A DNA stretch of 64,000 nt, taken from NCBI GenBank assembly GCA_943788025.1, contig CALSOR010000004.1, positions 620,001-684,000 on the forward strand, given 5' to 3'. The position numbers and the translations under genes were made by a program. Of the stretch, positions 27,536 through 37,384 are shown piece after piece. The DNA is from JABAAE01 sp905480545. Lineage in GTDB: Bacteria; Planctomycetota; Planctomycetia; Pirellulales; Pirellulaceae. The notes below the pieces were generated by a model that did not search any database, was not told where the DNA came from, and saw only the letters and a list, made by a program, of their open reading frames with translations. Positions within the stretch are counted from its first letter, which is position 1; the number at the start of each line of letters is the position of its first letter.

Positions 27536-29575
27536 ATGACGATTTTTTTTCTTCGAACTTCGATATCGTTTGTTTTCGCGTTCACGATCTTGATGCAGTG
27601 CACGGCACAGGACACCATCATCGTCGAGAACTTTGAGACTGACAGCTATGGCGCATGGACAGCTGAAGGCGATGCATTTGGATCAGCCCCAGCCAAAGGA
27701 AAACTTGAAGGGCAACAAGAAGTCAAAGGAATCGACGGTATCGGCTTCGTCAATTCTTTTCACGGAAAAGATAATTCGACCGGGACGTTAACCAGCCCAC
27801 TCTTTCAAATCGACCGCAATTACCTGACTTTTTTGATTGGCGGAGGAAATTTGCCCAACAAAGTCGGAATGGAACTGCTCGTTGAGGGAAAACGCGTACG
27901 CGTCGAAACCGGCTCCGACGACGAGACTTTGAAAATTAAGTTTTGGGACGTGAAAAACCTGAAGGGCAAGAAAGCGACGCTGCGAATTTTTGATTATGCG
28001 ACCGGCGGATGGGGGCACGTCAACGTTGACGAAATTACAGCAACCAACCGCGAACCCTATCAAGCCATGCGGCTTTCCAATTATCGTCAATCGAAACACT
28101 ATTATAAAGAGACCTATCGCCCACAGTTTCATTTCACCCCAGAAATGAACTGGATGAACGACCCGAACGGACTTGTGTATTTTGACGGCGAATACCACTT
28201 GTTTTATCAACACAATCCGCACGGCAACGAGTGGGGACACATGAGCTGGGGGCACGCGGTCAGCACCGATCTTGTGCATTGGAAGCATCTGCCGATCGCT
28301 TTGCACGACGAGCATGGCATGATGATTTTTTCCGGTTGCTGCGTGATTGACTGGAAAAACAGTTCCGGATTTGGCAAAAACGACCGACCTCCTATGGTCG
28401 CGATCTATACGGGGCATGGCTACGGCAAACAGACTCAGGATCTTGCCTACAGCAATGACAACGGCCGGACTTGGACGAAATATTTGGGCAACCCAGTTAT
28501 TGATCTAAACGAAAAAGATTTTCGTGATCCGAAAGTTTTTTGGCACGAACCAACATCAAAGTGGGTGATGCTCGTCTCGCTTGCAGCAGCAAAGAAATTG
28601 CAGTTCTATACGTCTAGCGATCTTAAGCAATGGAATCTTTCAAGTGAATTTGGACCAGCTGGCGTCAAAGATAAACCAAACTGGGAGTGCCCAGATTTGT
28701 TCGAGCTTTCAATTGACAATGAATCGGGAAGGAAAAAGTGGGTGCTTCAAGTTGACATCGGTGGCGGTGCTCCAGCCGGTGGATCTGGCAGCGAATATTT
28801 TGTCGGCAAATTTGACGGGACGAAATTTATTTGTGATGATCCCGATAAAAAATCAAAGTGGACCGATTACGGTCGCGATTTTTACGCTGCCGTTTCGTTC
28901 TCGGATATCCCCAAAGCAGATGGACGCCGAATCTGGATCGGCTGGATGAATAACTGGCAGACCGCATTGTTACCCACCAGTCGCTGGCGGAGTGCAATGT
29001 CGATCCCAAGAGTACTGTCACTTCGAAAAATTGGTAACGGATATGATTTGATCCAAACGCCCGTCAAAGAGTTGCAATCGCTTCGCAAACCTCAGGTTGC
29101 CGTTACCGGTCCGATTCAATTGACCAGCAGTAAACGTACGATCTTTTCGCAGCAACAACGGTTGGGCCAATATGAATTGAATGTGGAGATTTCCATAAAG
29201 GATTGCAAAAAGGTCGGATTTGAAATCGCTTCGTCAGAAAACGACAAACAAAAGACAGTGGTCGCCTACGATGCGGCAGAAAAAGCCCTTTACATTGATC
29301 GTACTCAATCGGGCAACGTAAACTTTGATCCTAAATTCGCGGGCGTTCATAAGGCCCCGATTAAATTGAAGGACGGAAAGTTAACTTTGCATTTGTTCGT
29401 AGATACGTCCAGTGTCGAAGTCTTCGCCAACGGTGGCTCGATCGCATTGACCGACCGAATCTTTCCGGATCCTACGAGCACTGGGTTGAAGTTCTTTTCG
29501 GAGGGCGGAACTGCTGCGATTACAACAATCGAGCTTTATCCGCTCAAAACGATTTGGACAAAACCAAAGAATTGA
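27536..29575 (+). CDS. Secreted GH32 fructanase/invertase (levanase-like)
   Basis: 679 residues with a signal peptide (ending around QCTAQ). Residues about 25-180 form an extra N-terminal beta-sandwich-like module (ENFETDSYGAWTAEGDAFGS), as seen in some planctomycete and Bacteroides levanases. The GH32 propeller has the nucleophile Asp about 209 in WMNDPNG, the transition-state Asp about 331 in RDP and the acid/base Glu about 384 in ECPD. A C-terminal beta-sandwich follows (LHLFVDTSSVEVFANGG). It should hydrolyse levan, inulin or sucrose outside the cell, providing fructose to the upstream kinase. The exact linkage cannot be read from the sequence. Confidence 0.92.
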   Translation: MTIFFLRTSISFVFAFTILMQCTAQDTIIVENFETDSYGAWTAEGDAFGSAPAKGKLEGQQEVKGIDGIGFVNSFHGKDNSTGTLTSPLFQIDRNYLTFLIGGGNLPNKVGMELLVEGKRVRVETGSDDETLKIKFWDVKNLKGKKATLRIFDYATGGWGHVNVDEITATNREPYQAMRLSNYRQSKHYYKETYRPQFHFTPEMNWMNDPNGLVYFDGEYHLFYQHNPHGNEWGHMSWGHAVSTDLVHWKHLPIALHDEHGMMIFSGCCVIDWKNSSGFGKNDRPPMVAIYTGHGYGKQTQDLAYSNDNGRTWTKYLGNPVIDLNEKDFRDPKVFWHEPTSKWVMLVSLAAAKKLQFYTSSDLKQWNLSSEFGPAGVKDKPNWECPDLFELSIDNESGRKKWVLQVDIGGGAPAGGSGSEYFVGKFDGTKFICDDPDKKSKWTDYGRDFYAAVSFSDIPKADGRRIWIGWMNNWQTALLPTSRWRSAMSIPRVLSLRKIGNGYDLIQTPVKELQSLRKPQVAVTGPIQLTSSKRTIFSQQQRLGQYELNVEISIKDCKKVGFEIASSENDKQKTVVAYDAAEKALYIDRTQSGNVNFDPKFAGVHKAPIKLKDGKLTLHLFVDTSSVEVFANGGSIALTDRIFPDPTSTGLKFFSEGGTAAITTIELYPLKTIWTKPKN

Positions 29576-30286
29576 TCCACCGATTTTCCATCCCGCGTCA
29601 AGAGAATGCGATGACTTTTTCGTAACCGAAATCATCTGAGATGTGGGTATTGTCGACTTGGGCAGAACTAAATTGGCGTTCTGGCGAAACGAAGCGAGAA
29701 GCCGAATCCAACCTACTCATTTGATCCCCGATTTAATTTCTATTTTGCATCCAATCCAAACCTGAAAAGGCTTGCGAAGCTTCTTCGCTGGTCATAACCG
29801 CTTGGGACAAAATAAACATCCACTGAGGCTCTCGAAAATAAAACGCGGAAGGCACTGCCTTTAATCGCTAGCTTTTGACCGCGTTTTTAATGCAAAACGG
29901 CCAGAGCCGTGCTTTCGTATTTCTGAGCGACACAGTTAAAAACTGTAATTGAGCGAGGTTGGTGAGAGCGATTAACTGGTTTTGAGCTGTTTTTGCCTTC
30001 GGATTCTCCCCAAATATGCCGTTGACATCGGGTCGTTTAATGGCACTCGCAATAAGCCAATGCAAACCCTCAACATTCTCAAAACTTTTGACTTCTTTCT
30101 CCCAACCAGTGCATTCGCCTGAAAAACCGAGGCGTTTGGATTTTAAAACTAAGGGCTTATGAATCTCCATAAAGAGTCGAATCCTGTCAAATTCGCGTTC
30201 CACCTTTAGGTAAATTTAGCGGGTATACAATTGGTCGATTCGGAATCGCTCTTTTTCATCTTCTTTGGTTTAGCGCGTCGCCCGTT
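29576..30286. other. Long region without a convincing gene
   Basis: About 710 bases. A minus-strand frame at 29868-30203 (111 codons) has no family resemblance and ordinary noncoding composition. Short AT-rich stretches occur near 29740 and 30205-30240. The right end passes into the broken ZIP transporter, whose original start cannot be placed. This may be a site where a gene has decayed beyond recognition. Confidence 0.4.
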
Positions 30287-31137
30287 CTACTGCTCTGTGT
30301 TTACTGCGTATTGATCGTTGCGGCCTCGATGTTAGGAGGATGGATTCCCTCGATTATCAGACTGACGCACATTCGGATGCAGATGATGATCAGCCTGGTG
30401 TCTGGATCAATGCTGGGCGGTGCGTTTTTGCATCTGTAACCACGCGCGTTCATGTACATCGAAGACATGCACACCGTTTGCGTCGCAATGCCCGCAGGTG
30501 TGCTGGTCATGTTTTTCTTAATACGACTTTTTCATGTTCATCATCATGGTGATGAAGTGCATGAACATCATCACAGTACGAAAAGTTGCGACGGAGATCG
30601 TAATCAGAATGATTTCAGTTGGGCAGGTCTGTTCTTTGGGATGGCAATTCATACCGTGCTAGACGGATTTACATTGGCAGCAAGTGCGGTCATGGAAAGT
30701 GCATCGGCCGATGGATTTGAATTGATTGCGTTTGGAACATTTCTGGCAGTCATTCTTAACAAGCCACTTGATGCGTTTTCGATTACTTCGCTGATGCAAA
30801 AATGGTGGCTTCCCAAAAGCAAACAGTTCTTCGCCAATTTTTGTTTCGCGATGGCCTGCCCGCTAGGTGTGTTTCTTTTTTGGATTGGTGGATTTCAGTG
30901 GTTTGCTGAAAACCATATATTCATCGGACTCATATTGGCGTTTTCTGCCGGAGCCTTTTTGTGCATCGCACTTGCTGACCTGCTGCCCGAGGTTCACTTT
31001 CATTCTCATGATCGATTAAAGTCGTGTTCGGTGTTTTGCTGGCATTTGCAGTCGAGATGTTTCAGGATCACGATCATCAGAATGAAGAAAAAACATCGAG
31101 GAACAGTACTGAGTTGATTGAATCACAGAACCATTGA
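30287..31137 (+). pseudogene. ZIP-family zinc/divalent metal transporter, disrupted
   Basis: Family-like sequence starts near 30287 (LLLCVYCVLIVAASMLGGWIP) and runs in one frame through MISLVSGSMLGGAFLHL, a TAA at 30437-30439 and then PRAFMYIEDMHT. Relatives read LHLLPHAF, so the stop replaces Leu and the metal-site His of that motif is also changed. Downstream are a His-rich loop (HVHHHGDEVHEHHHS), the ZIP helix HTVLDGFTLAA with the metal-binding HxxxD-like site, and LADLLPEVHFHSHD. Near 31018-31024 the frame shifts; the other frame gives the proper end VFGVLLAFAVEMFQDHDHQ and stops at 31135-31137. No start codon is evident. Two lesions make a working transporter unlikely. Confidence 0.8.
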
Positions 31138-31157
31138 ATTGCAGAACGATTGAATTG
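31126..31157. repeat. Two-copy 16-base tandem repeat
   Basis: CAGAACCATTGAATTG (31126-31141) is followed directly by CAGAACGATTGAATTG (31142-31157), differing at one base. It lies across the end of the broken ZIP gene and may have arisen by slippage. Confidence 0.7.
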
Positions 31158-31221
31158 CGATCGTCATACGCCGTCGAAGACCAATACCCTCAACCGTCCC
31201 AGCGAGGCTTGCAACACCCAA

Positions 31222-32181
31222 CTACTGACCGCTCAACATGGCACGCAAGACCTCTTGGTCGATCTCATCTGAAATCGGCCGGACACTGCCATCTAACAAA
31301 GTCACATTAGCCGAGTTCGGGTGTGGAGACGAAATCATTCCATGCGATTGCCCAGGTTGCTTACCTGGCAAATTGATTCCCAGTGGAAGTCTATTCAGAT
31401 CAACATCGCGTGGCTCAGTCCAAACGATGTCCTGTCCACATGCTTCGACCACCATGATCGTGTTTGACGCTCCAGCGGTCGCATCACTCGAATTCCGAGA
31501 CTGGTTGTTTCCGAAGAATGTACCGTCGCCCGTCGGAATAGAATAAGCGGTGAAGTAACGTCCATTGCTGTCTCTTTCCTTCTGAAGATTTGAAGGACAA
31601 TTCATGTTCGCAATTCTTGTTTCCGCCAGTCGCAAATTTGGTTCCGAATCCCAGTTCTCTTGCTGATCATATTGGTCATATAGCGATTGATGCTCGGCAT
31701 AGGGGAGAATTGACACTCGCCAAGAAATTTGCGTCATAGTCGATTCTCCAAACGGTAATGGAAAGTTCTCATTGAAGTCTTGGAAGTTTTGCATCGCCAA
31801 ACCGATTTGTTTCAGATTATTTACACATTGAGTCCGTCGAGCTGCTTCCCGGGCAGAAGGCACCGCAGGCAACAAAAGGGCGATGACGATTGCCAAGACC
31901 AGGAGTGATGCGATTAAATTCGCTACAAGCAACCCTTTCTTACCGCGATTCAGTCGAAAGAGAGTCACGATAAACGCGATTGCCAAAACAACTTCGAAGA
32001 CAACGCAATACCCAAAAACAAATGGACGGAAATACTCTGGAGTGTTCTGACTGGCAAATGCAGCACTCGCAATTCCCGAAATCGCAGCCAATACAAACAC
32101 AACGGCGTCCATCACGCTGGCAGGTCGCTTGGACTGAAGAAACAGGATGACAAACGGCAACACAACTAACGCTAACAACAC
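31222..32181 (-). CDS. DUF1559 (H-X9-DG) membrane protein
   Basis: 319 residues from a GTG at 32181. The same frame stays open upstream to a TAG at 32263, so the true start may be earlier or lost. Four hydrophobic segments come first (residues 1-17, 23-43, 53-75 and 84-105). The last leads into the pilin-like boundary LLLPAVPSAREAARRTQC that defines DUF1559. The domain ends with HPNSANVTLLDGSVRPISD, the H-X9-DG motif. Most DUF1559 proteins have a single pseudopilin helix, so the extra N-terminal helices are unusual. Function unknown; an envelope role is likely. Confidence 0.8.
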   Translation of the reverse strand: MLLALVVLPFVILFLQSKRPASVMDAVVFVLAAISGIASAAFASQNTPEYFRPFVFGYCVVFEVVLAIAFIVTLFRLNRGKKGLLVANLIASLLVLAIVIALLLPAVPSAREAARRTQCVNNLKQIGLAMQNFQDFNENFPLPFGESTMTQISWRVSILPYAEHQSLYDQYDQQENWDSEPNLRLAETRIANMNCPSNLQKERDSNGRYFTAYSIPTGDGTFFGNNQSRNSSDATAGASNTIMVVEACGQDIVWTEPRDVDLNRLPLGINLPGKQPGQSHGMISSPHPNSANVTLLDGSVRPISDEIDQEVLRAMLSGQ

Positions 32182-32262
32182 AAAATGAACGAAAAAGGTA
32201 AAACCGGTTGCCTCTGGCGCGATCGTAGGTTTGGGATATTCGTAAATTTTCTTGCTTTCTGT

Positions 32263-32538
32263 CTAATGGAGCCCCAGCGAAAATCGATTCAGCTCAACGT
32301 CTCTACGATGCGATCGAACTATCGTTTTTCTCGCATTCTTCACACAAGCAACTGGTAAACGACAACCGGTCGGCTCAATCAAAAATCGTGATTGAAAACA
32401 GGTGTCGCCAACACCAGAGTCCGTTACCAAATAAATCAATAAGTCAAACCCATTTGGCGGACGCCGGTATTGAGCAATCAAATTGAGGTTGGAAGCGAGC
32501 CCCGTAAAATCACTATCGTTCGAAAGATAAACGCCCAA
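32263..32538 (-). pseudogene. Fragment of a second DUF1559 gene
   Basis: A minus-strand frame ends in ARKTIVRSHRRDVELNRFSLG, which lines up without gaps with GQDIVWTEPRDVDLNRLPLG of the adjacent intact DUF1559 protein. The DNA also matches around the ATTCAG-TCAAC words. It then stops at TAG 32263-32265, before the H-X9-DG end. The frame upstream of the match is not clearly DUF1559. This looks like a leftover of a tandem copy, cut at both ends and fused to the N-terminal region of the intact gene. Confidence 0.6.
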
Positions 32539-32714
32539 CTGGAAATTCCAAGTTTTCAGGAAAGGGCGAATCGTTCTGGAAATCGGCAGTAAAAGGGACT
32601 CCCTTTTCTCTTCCCCATCATCATGTTAACTGAACTTTTCGAAAACAATCTCGTAAAATAGGCTCTACCTTCGTACCCTATGTTTTTCGTACAAACTTGT
32701 TGAACCCAATTCCG

Positions 32715-35594
32715 ATGCTATCACGAAACGCTCTGCTCCTGATTTTAATGCTTAGTTTCTTTGCGATTGAATCAGCGACCGCACAATTATTTAAAGGTGG
32801 TCAGTTTCAAAAAAACGAAGCCTACATCGGCGAGCCTTTTGGCGTCGCCAAAATCACGATTCCAATTTCGGAAAACGACAGGGACTTGTTACGGACCAAT
32901 GGGCTAAACATCTCGGAGGCGAATGGCAGGGTTCATTATCCGGTTTTCTCATCGAGCGCTCTCAAAAAAGTAATTGACATTGTGGCCGGCCAATCGGATA
33001 CACCGCTTCCGAAAACAATGGCGGTTTATTTCCTTTTCACTGGACGAGATCCGTTTACAGTCAAAGTTTATACCTCCTCCGCGTATACCGTTCGCGTCGA
33101 TCCAGGCATTGGACGACCATTGCAAAAAAACTTGCTCAATCGAACATGGTGGCGGGAGTTCAACGCCGTCGCGCGATCTCGAAACTCGCAAGGCGATTAT
33201 CCCCCGATCATTGAGACTTACTTGACAGCCATGCTTGGTGAACGACTTGGGCTTCCCAAACCGTTGATTGAGCGAACAACGGAAATTCTTTTGGTAAAAG
33301 ACCAAGTTCAAGAGGTCACCGATTTTTTCTTGGGTGCCGAACTAAAGCATCTAAAATTGATACGCGATTCAATGGTGGGTCAAAACTCTGCGGCAGGACG
33401 CCCAACTTTGCCGCTTCCGCCTGATGTATTCCCCGCCGTCGCCACTACAACCGTCGAACAAGTTGGTGGACCAGAGATCGAAGAGATCGCGTCGCATGTG
33501 CCTGAGGAATGTTTTTACGTCCGATTCGGCGAGTGGCAAAATCAAGTCTGGTTACAACGACTTGGACGGGAGTACGGTGGCGATATTGGGCGAATGGCGA
33601 TTCTTCGCGGAATCGAGCCAAACTCGGCGTCGCGAATGGAAGAACAACTCTGCTTAGAACAGGACCCACTAGCGGAAACATTTGGACAAACTGTTATCGC
33701 TGATTTTGCGGTGATTGGTCGCGATCTGAACATAACAGAGGGCGCCGCCCTTGGAGTACTTTTCCAACAACGAAATGGTCTCCTCAAGGGTCAGTTGGGC
33801 ACGGGACGGGAGAAGATACTGAATCGTGAAAAAGCAAACGGAGCGATGGAAGAAATCGTTGAAATCGCAGGCAATAAAGTTTCGCTGATTTCAACCGTCG
33901 ACAACCGCCGACGCTCTTACTACGCGGTGCACGACAAATTTCATTTAATCACTAACTGCAAGGCAATGGTCGAACGTTTTTTCGAGTGTGGCGAAGGCAA
34001 AGGCTCGCTTGCAAATTCGGTTGAGTTTATGAAAACTCGTGAATCGTACCCGATCGAGAATGAAGACACTGTTTTCGTCTTTATGCCAACCAACTTTTTT
34101 CGCGGAATGCTGTCGTCAAAATACCAAATTGAAAACGCGCGGCGCCAACAAGCGCTTGTGGATATTGAACTTTTGCAACTGGCGTTCGCTGCCGCAAAGG
34201 GCGAAGGGCTCGAAAATCCGACGGTCGAAGATCTTGTCACAGCGAAATTTTTGCCTGCGAATTTTTCACAACGAGTCGATATGAGCGGGCCGATTGCCGC
34301 GAACTCTCAAGTACTCGATTCGTTGCGAGGCGCACGCGGATACTTTACGCCAATTCCCGATGTTGACATTCGAGGAATTACCGAGGCCGAAGCAATCGAT
34401 TTAGAAAAACAAAATGACACCATCAAGAATGAATGGGTAACGATGGTTCCACTTGTCGCAACGATCAAACGCGAGAAACTGGAGGAAAGAGGAATGGAGC
34501 GACTGCTTTTTTCTGCCAATGTCACGTCGTTGCTCGGAAAGCAACTCGCCATGTTCACCGACTCGCTGGGTGCGACGACGCAATATAAACATGGAACATC
34601 ACCAAACGATATCATCAACTTTCATGTCAGTTTGAAAGAGGGCTTATTGCTAAAAAACGTGCCGCAGCATCAAGTCTTTCTTGCCATTCAAAACGAGCAA
34701 ACGCCCGTCGTTACCGTCAAACCGTCTGGATTCTTCGGCTGGTTGCAAATGCTTAAAGGCTTTCCCGGATACATAGGTGCGTGGCCTAAACCGGGCTTCC
34801 TTGACACATTTACACCCCAGTTAGCAAGAACGGACGACAACGGATTCTCGTATTCGAGATTACTTGATCTCCACCGGATTCAGTACGGCGAATACTCGAT
34901 TTTGGCGTTCGACAAAAATCGACTCGCTGCCTTGCGGCCGAATTTGGGAGCGATCAAAACCGAGGCCACAGGACAGGTTCACGGATACATAGGTGATCTT
35001 TCATCCTCCCAACTCGTCCCCTTGATCAACACCCTTTTTTATCAGCGAGCGATGCAGGCGTCATTAGGAAATATCAAGTTGCTCAACGCGATGACACAAC
35101 AATTAAAAGCTGATCCGCTTGGGGCGAAACAAAGAGTGGAGTCGCTTTTGGATGGAAAACTGATCTGCTCGCTCGAAGGTGAGTACAAAACGGTTCAACA
35201 TCCCAACGGCCGAGTTTACTGGACGTCTGAAAATCTGCCTCCTGCCAGCATCAATCAATTACCCGACGGATATTCAGCGAATTTATTGACATGGTTTCGT
35301 GGAGCTGAATTTGCCCTACTCAAGTTCGAAGGGCAAATCATGGTTTCGGGCTATGTCGATATGAAACACAAAAAATCAGAGCGACCGAAACGAGATATTG
35401 CGAAACGAAATTCCGGCAAAAAAGACAAGGATGCGTCGGTTGCAAAGAAAGGAACAGGATCCATTATTCCCGGTTTTAATCTATTCGGAATCGGTGGAAA
35501 GACCGAAAAGAAATCCGAGGACGACAAAAAGAATAGTGGTGACGAAAAGCAAAAGGAAAAACGCGGTCAGCCACCCATTAGAAAGGATGACTGA
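32715..35594 (+). CDS. Large secreted protein of unknown function
   Basis: 959 residues from the ATG at 32715 (a TTG at 32697 is an alternative). A signal peptide is clear (LLLILMLSFFAIESATA cleaved before Q). The body has no domain I recognise. It is rich in ordinary alpha/beta sequence with a few conserved-looking blocks (VPEECFYVRFGEWQNQVWL, YYAVHDKFHLITNCKAMVERF, IENEDTVFVFMP). The last about 85 residues are strongly lysine-rich and charged. The domain plan (secreted, about 1000 residues, charged tail) occurs among conserved planctomycete hypotheticals. No neighbour gives a functional hint. Confidence 0.8.
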   Translation: MLSRNALLLILMLSFFAIESATAQLFKGGQFQKNEAYIGEPFGVAKITIPISENDRDLLRTNGLNISEANGRVHYPVFSSSALKKVIDIVAGQSDTPLPKTMAVYFLFTGRDPFTVKVYTSSAYTVRVDPGIGRPLQKNLLNRTWWREFNAVARSRNSQGDYPPIIETYLTAMLGERLGLPKPLIERTTEILLVKDQVQEVTDFFLGAELKHLKLIRDSMVGQNSAAGRPTLPLPPDVFPAVATTTVEQVGGPEIEEIASHVPEECFYVRFGEWQNQVWLQRLGREYGGDIGRMAILRGIEPNSASRMEEQLCLEQDPLAETFGQTVIADFAVIGRDLNITEGAALGVLFQQRNGLLKGQLGTGREKILNREKANGAMEEIVEIAGNKVSLISTVDNRRRSYYAVHDKFHLITNCKAMVERFFECGEGKGSLANSVEFMKTRESYPIENEDTVFVFMPTNFFRGMLSSKYQIENARRQQALVDIELLQLAFAAAKGEGLENPTVEDLVTAKFLPANFSQRVDMSGPIAANSQVLDSLRGARGYFTPIPDVDIRGITEAEAIDLEKQNDTIKNEWVTMVPLVATIKREKLEERGMERLLFSANVTSLLGKQLAMFTDSLGATTQYKHGTSPNDIINFHVSLKEGLLLKNVPQHQVFLAIQNEQTPVVTVKPSGFFGWLQMLKGFPGYIGAWPKPGFLDTFTPQLARTDDNGFSYSRLLDLHRIQYGEYSILAFDKNRLAALRPNLGAIKTEATGQVHGYIGDLSSSQLVPLINTLFYQRAMQASLGNIKLLNAMTQQLKADPLGAKQRVESLLDGKLICSLEGEYKTVQHPNGRVYWTSENLPPASINQLPDGYSANLLTWFRGAEFALLKFEGQIMVSGYVDMKHKKSERPKRDIAKRNSGKKDKDASVAKKGTGSIIPGFNLFGIGGKTEKKSEDDKKNSGDEKQKEKRGQPPIRKDD

Positions 35595-35704
35595 ATTACG
35601 ACACCATCAAGATTGATGCGGTATGCGATATCATTCATGACCAACTTGATTTCCATTGAGCAAGCCGATTTCAACGACTTGACGACATCTGATTTGCTTG
35701 ACAT
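35567..35704 (-). CDS. Possible small protein (45 residues)
   Basis: An ATG at 35704 with GGGAGAA about 5 bases upstream opens a 45-codon frame (MSSKSDVVKSLKSACSMEIK at the start) that ends at TGA 35567-35569, overlapping the tail of the convergent large secreted-protein gene. The ribosome site is good and the start region helix-like, but no homologue is recognised. Low confidence. Confidence 0.25.
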   Translation of the reverse strand: MSSKSDVVKSLKSACSMEIKLVMNDIAYRINLDGVVIQSSFLMGG

Positions 35705-35923
35705 GCTTTTCTCCCAAACGTAATTAAGTTTCAAACCTGATTGATTTGCGGTGAGTCTGAAGTTAAAGAACCATTTTCTTCTTGCCCATTTACTCGCTCT
35801 TTGGCCGTATTCTGCGGCGTTCTATGCGGAATGACTGCTCCGAAACCACCAATTTAAACCATAGCTAAAACCAATCAAAACGAACAATTCAATTCGAAAT
35901 CGCAACACCCAAACCGCCACAAG

Positions 35924-37384
35924 ATGCAAAACGAACCCCGACTCCCAGAGCGAAAAAGCAAGCGGAAAACGATACTGTTTTTGATTCTGGCCATCGGAAT
36001 GGGTTTCTCACCACTCCTGCTAACAGAATTCGTTCTGTTCGTAATGGCGTGGGAAGACACCAAGGAAGTATCTGATCCGTTTATTGGTCTGATCGGTGAT
36101 CAAACGTTATTCGAATTGAGTGCAGATCAAACCGAGTATCGAATTAAAAACGATCGACTTGGTTTTTTTCGTCCTGCATCATTTGCCAACCCCAAACCGT
36201 CAAAGGAGTATCGGGTTTTTGTTGTCGGTGGCTCGACCGTCCAAGGTCGACCGTGGGAGAACGAAACCGCGTTTCCGAATTGGCTGGAGATATGCCTTAA
36301 TGCAAACCTGCCCAAACGCATTGCAAAAGTTGTCAATTGCGGCGGAGTCTCTTATGCGTCTTACCGAATCAGTCACATCGTTGAAGAAGTGATGGAGTAT
36401 GAACCCGATCTGCTAATCGTCTGTACCGGTCACAATGAGTTTCTTGAAGACCGAACCTATTCATTCGAAAAAAATCTTTCGCCATCCATTGTTTTGATAC
36501 ACAGCTTTTTATCAAACTTTCGAACTTACCGGTTTCTACGCGAGTCAGCGTTGAAGATGCGGGAGACCGATCGAGTGACCAAAGACACCTTAGGCTCGGC
36601 CGTCATCACGCGTCTGGACTATGAAAAAGGCCTCGCGAAATTCACGACGCAATCAATAGACCGAGACTCCGTCGCGGAGCATTTCCATTTCAATATCACA
36701 CGAATGCTCTCCATCGCTGTCGATCATGAAGTTCCGATTCTTCTAATCGCGCCGCCGTCCAATCAAAAAGACTGCTTTCCGTTTAAACCGAATGACGCTT
36801 GGACCACGGAGTCCCAATCCTCATTTGCTAACCAATCATTAGCACAGTTCCAGCAGATGAAAAGTTTTGAATCCAAAGCTGACTTTCATTATTTTTTTGG
36901 TAAGGCATTATTGGATGCCGGCCGCTTTGATGACGCAAAAGAAGAATTCGATCGTGCCATTGATCAGGACATTTGCCCGTTACGAATGAATTCAACTTTG
37001 CGAACAATCCTGCTGGAAGCCAACACTCCTCCAAAGCGGCACTGGATTTCGGTTTTAGATTTACAAAAAGAATTCGAGGCAGTATCAAAGAATAATATTA
37101 CTGGCCAAGAGATGCTTGTCGATCATGTCCATCCGACAATCGCTGCCCACCAATTGATTGCTCAGATCATCACAAAACACCTGCAGCGTTCAAAGTGGAT
37201 TCAACAATCGCTCTCTTGGGAAGTTGATATCGTAGACGAATTCGAAAACGTGATTCAATCTCTTGATTTTGGATATTTTAAACGGGCAAAAGACCGCCTG
37301 GAAAGCGTCAAAAAATGGTCACGCGGCCAAGCAATTGATCCACTCAAGGAACCTGTGAATCGTAATACGGAAAGCACTCAATGA
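35924..37384 (+). CDS. SGNH/GDSL-type hydrolase, membrane-anchored
   Basis: 486 residues. A basic N terminus and one membrane helix (TILFLILAIGMGFSPLLLTE) anchor the protein. The SGNH blocks are GGSTVQG (Ser 104), the Gly in NCGGVSYASY, GHNEF (Asn 171) and DHVHP near residue 400, which supplies the catalytic Asp and His. A TPR-like helix pair (FHYFFGKALLDAGRFDDAKEEF) sits before the last block. The family includes lipases, esterases and polysaccharide O-acetyl-transferring or -removing enzymes, and an extracytoplasmic ester hydrolase is the best reading. Its stop overlaps the next start by 4 bases (ATGA), so the two are translationally coupled. Confidence 0.85.
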   Translation: MQNEPRLPERKSKRKTILFLILAIGMGFSPLLLTEFVLFVMAWEDTKEVSDPFIGLIGDQTLFELSADQTEYRIKNDRLGFFRPASFANPKPSKEYRVFVVGGSTVQGRPWENETAFPNWLEICLNANLPKRIAKVVNCGGVSYASYRISHIVEEVMEYEPDLLIVCTGHNEFLEDRTYSFEKNLSPSIVLIHSFLSNFRTYRFLRESALKMRETDRVTKDTLGSAVITRLDYEKGLAKFTTQSIDRDSVAEHFHFNITRMLSIAVDHEVPILLIAPPSNQKDCFPFKPNDAWTTESQSSFANQSLAQFQQMKSFESKADFHYFFGKALLDAGRFDDAKEEFDRAIDQDICPLRMNSTLRTILLEANTPPKRHWISVLDLQKEFEAVSKNNITGQEMLVDHVHPTIAAHQLIAQIITKHLQRSKWIQQSLSWEVDIVDEFENVIQSLDFGYFKRAKDRLESVKKWSRGQAIDPLKEPVNRNTESTQ

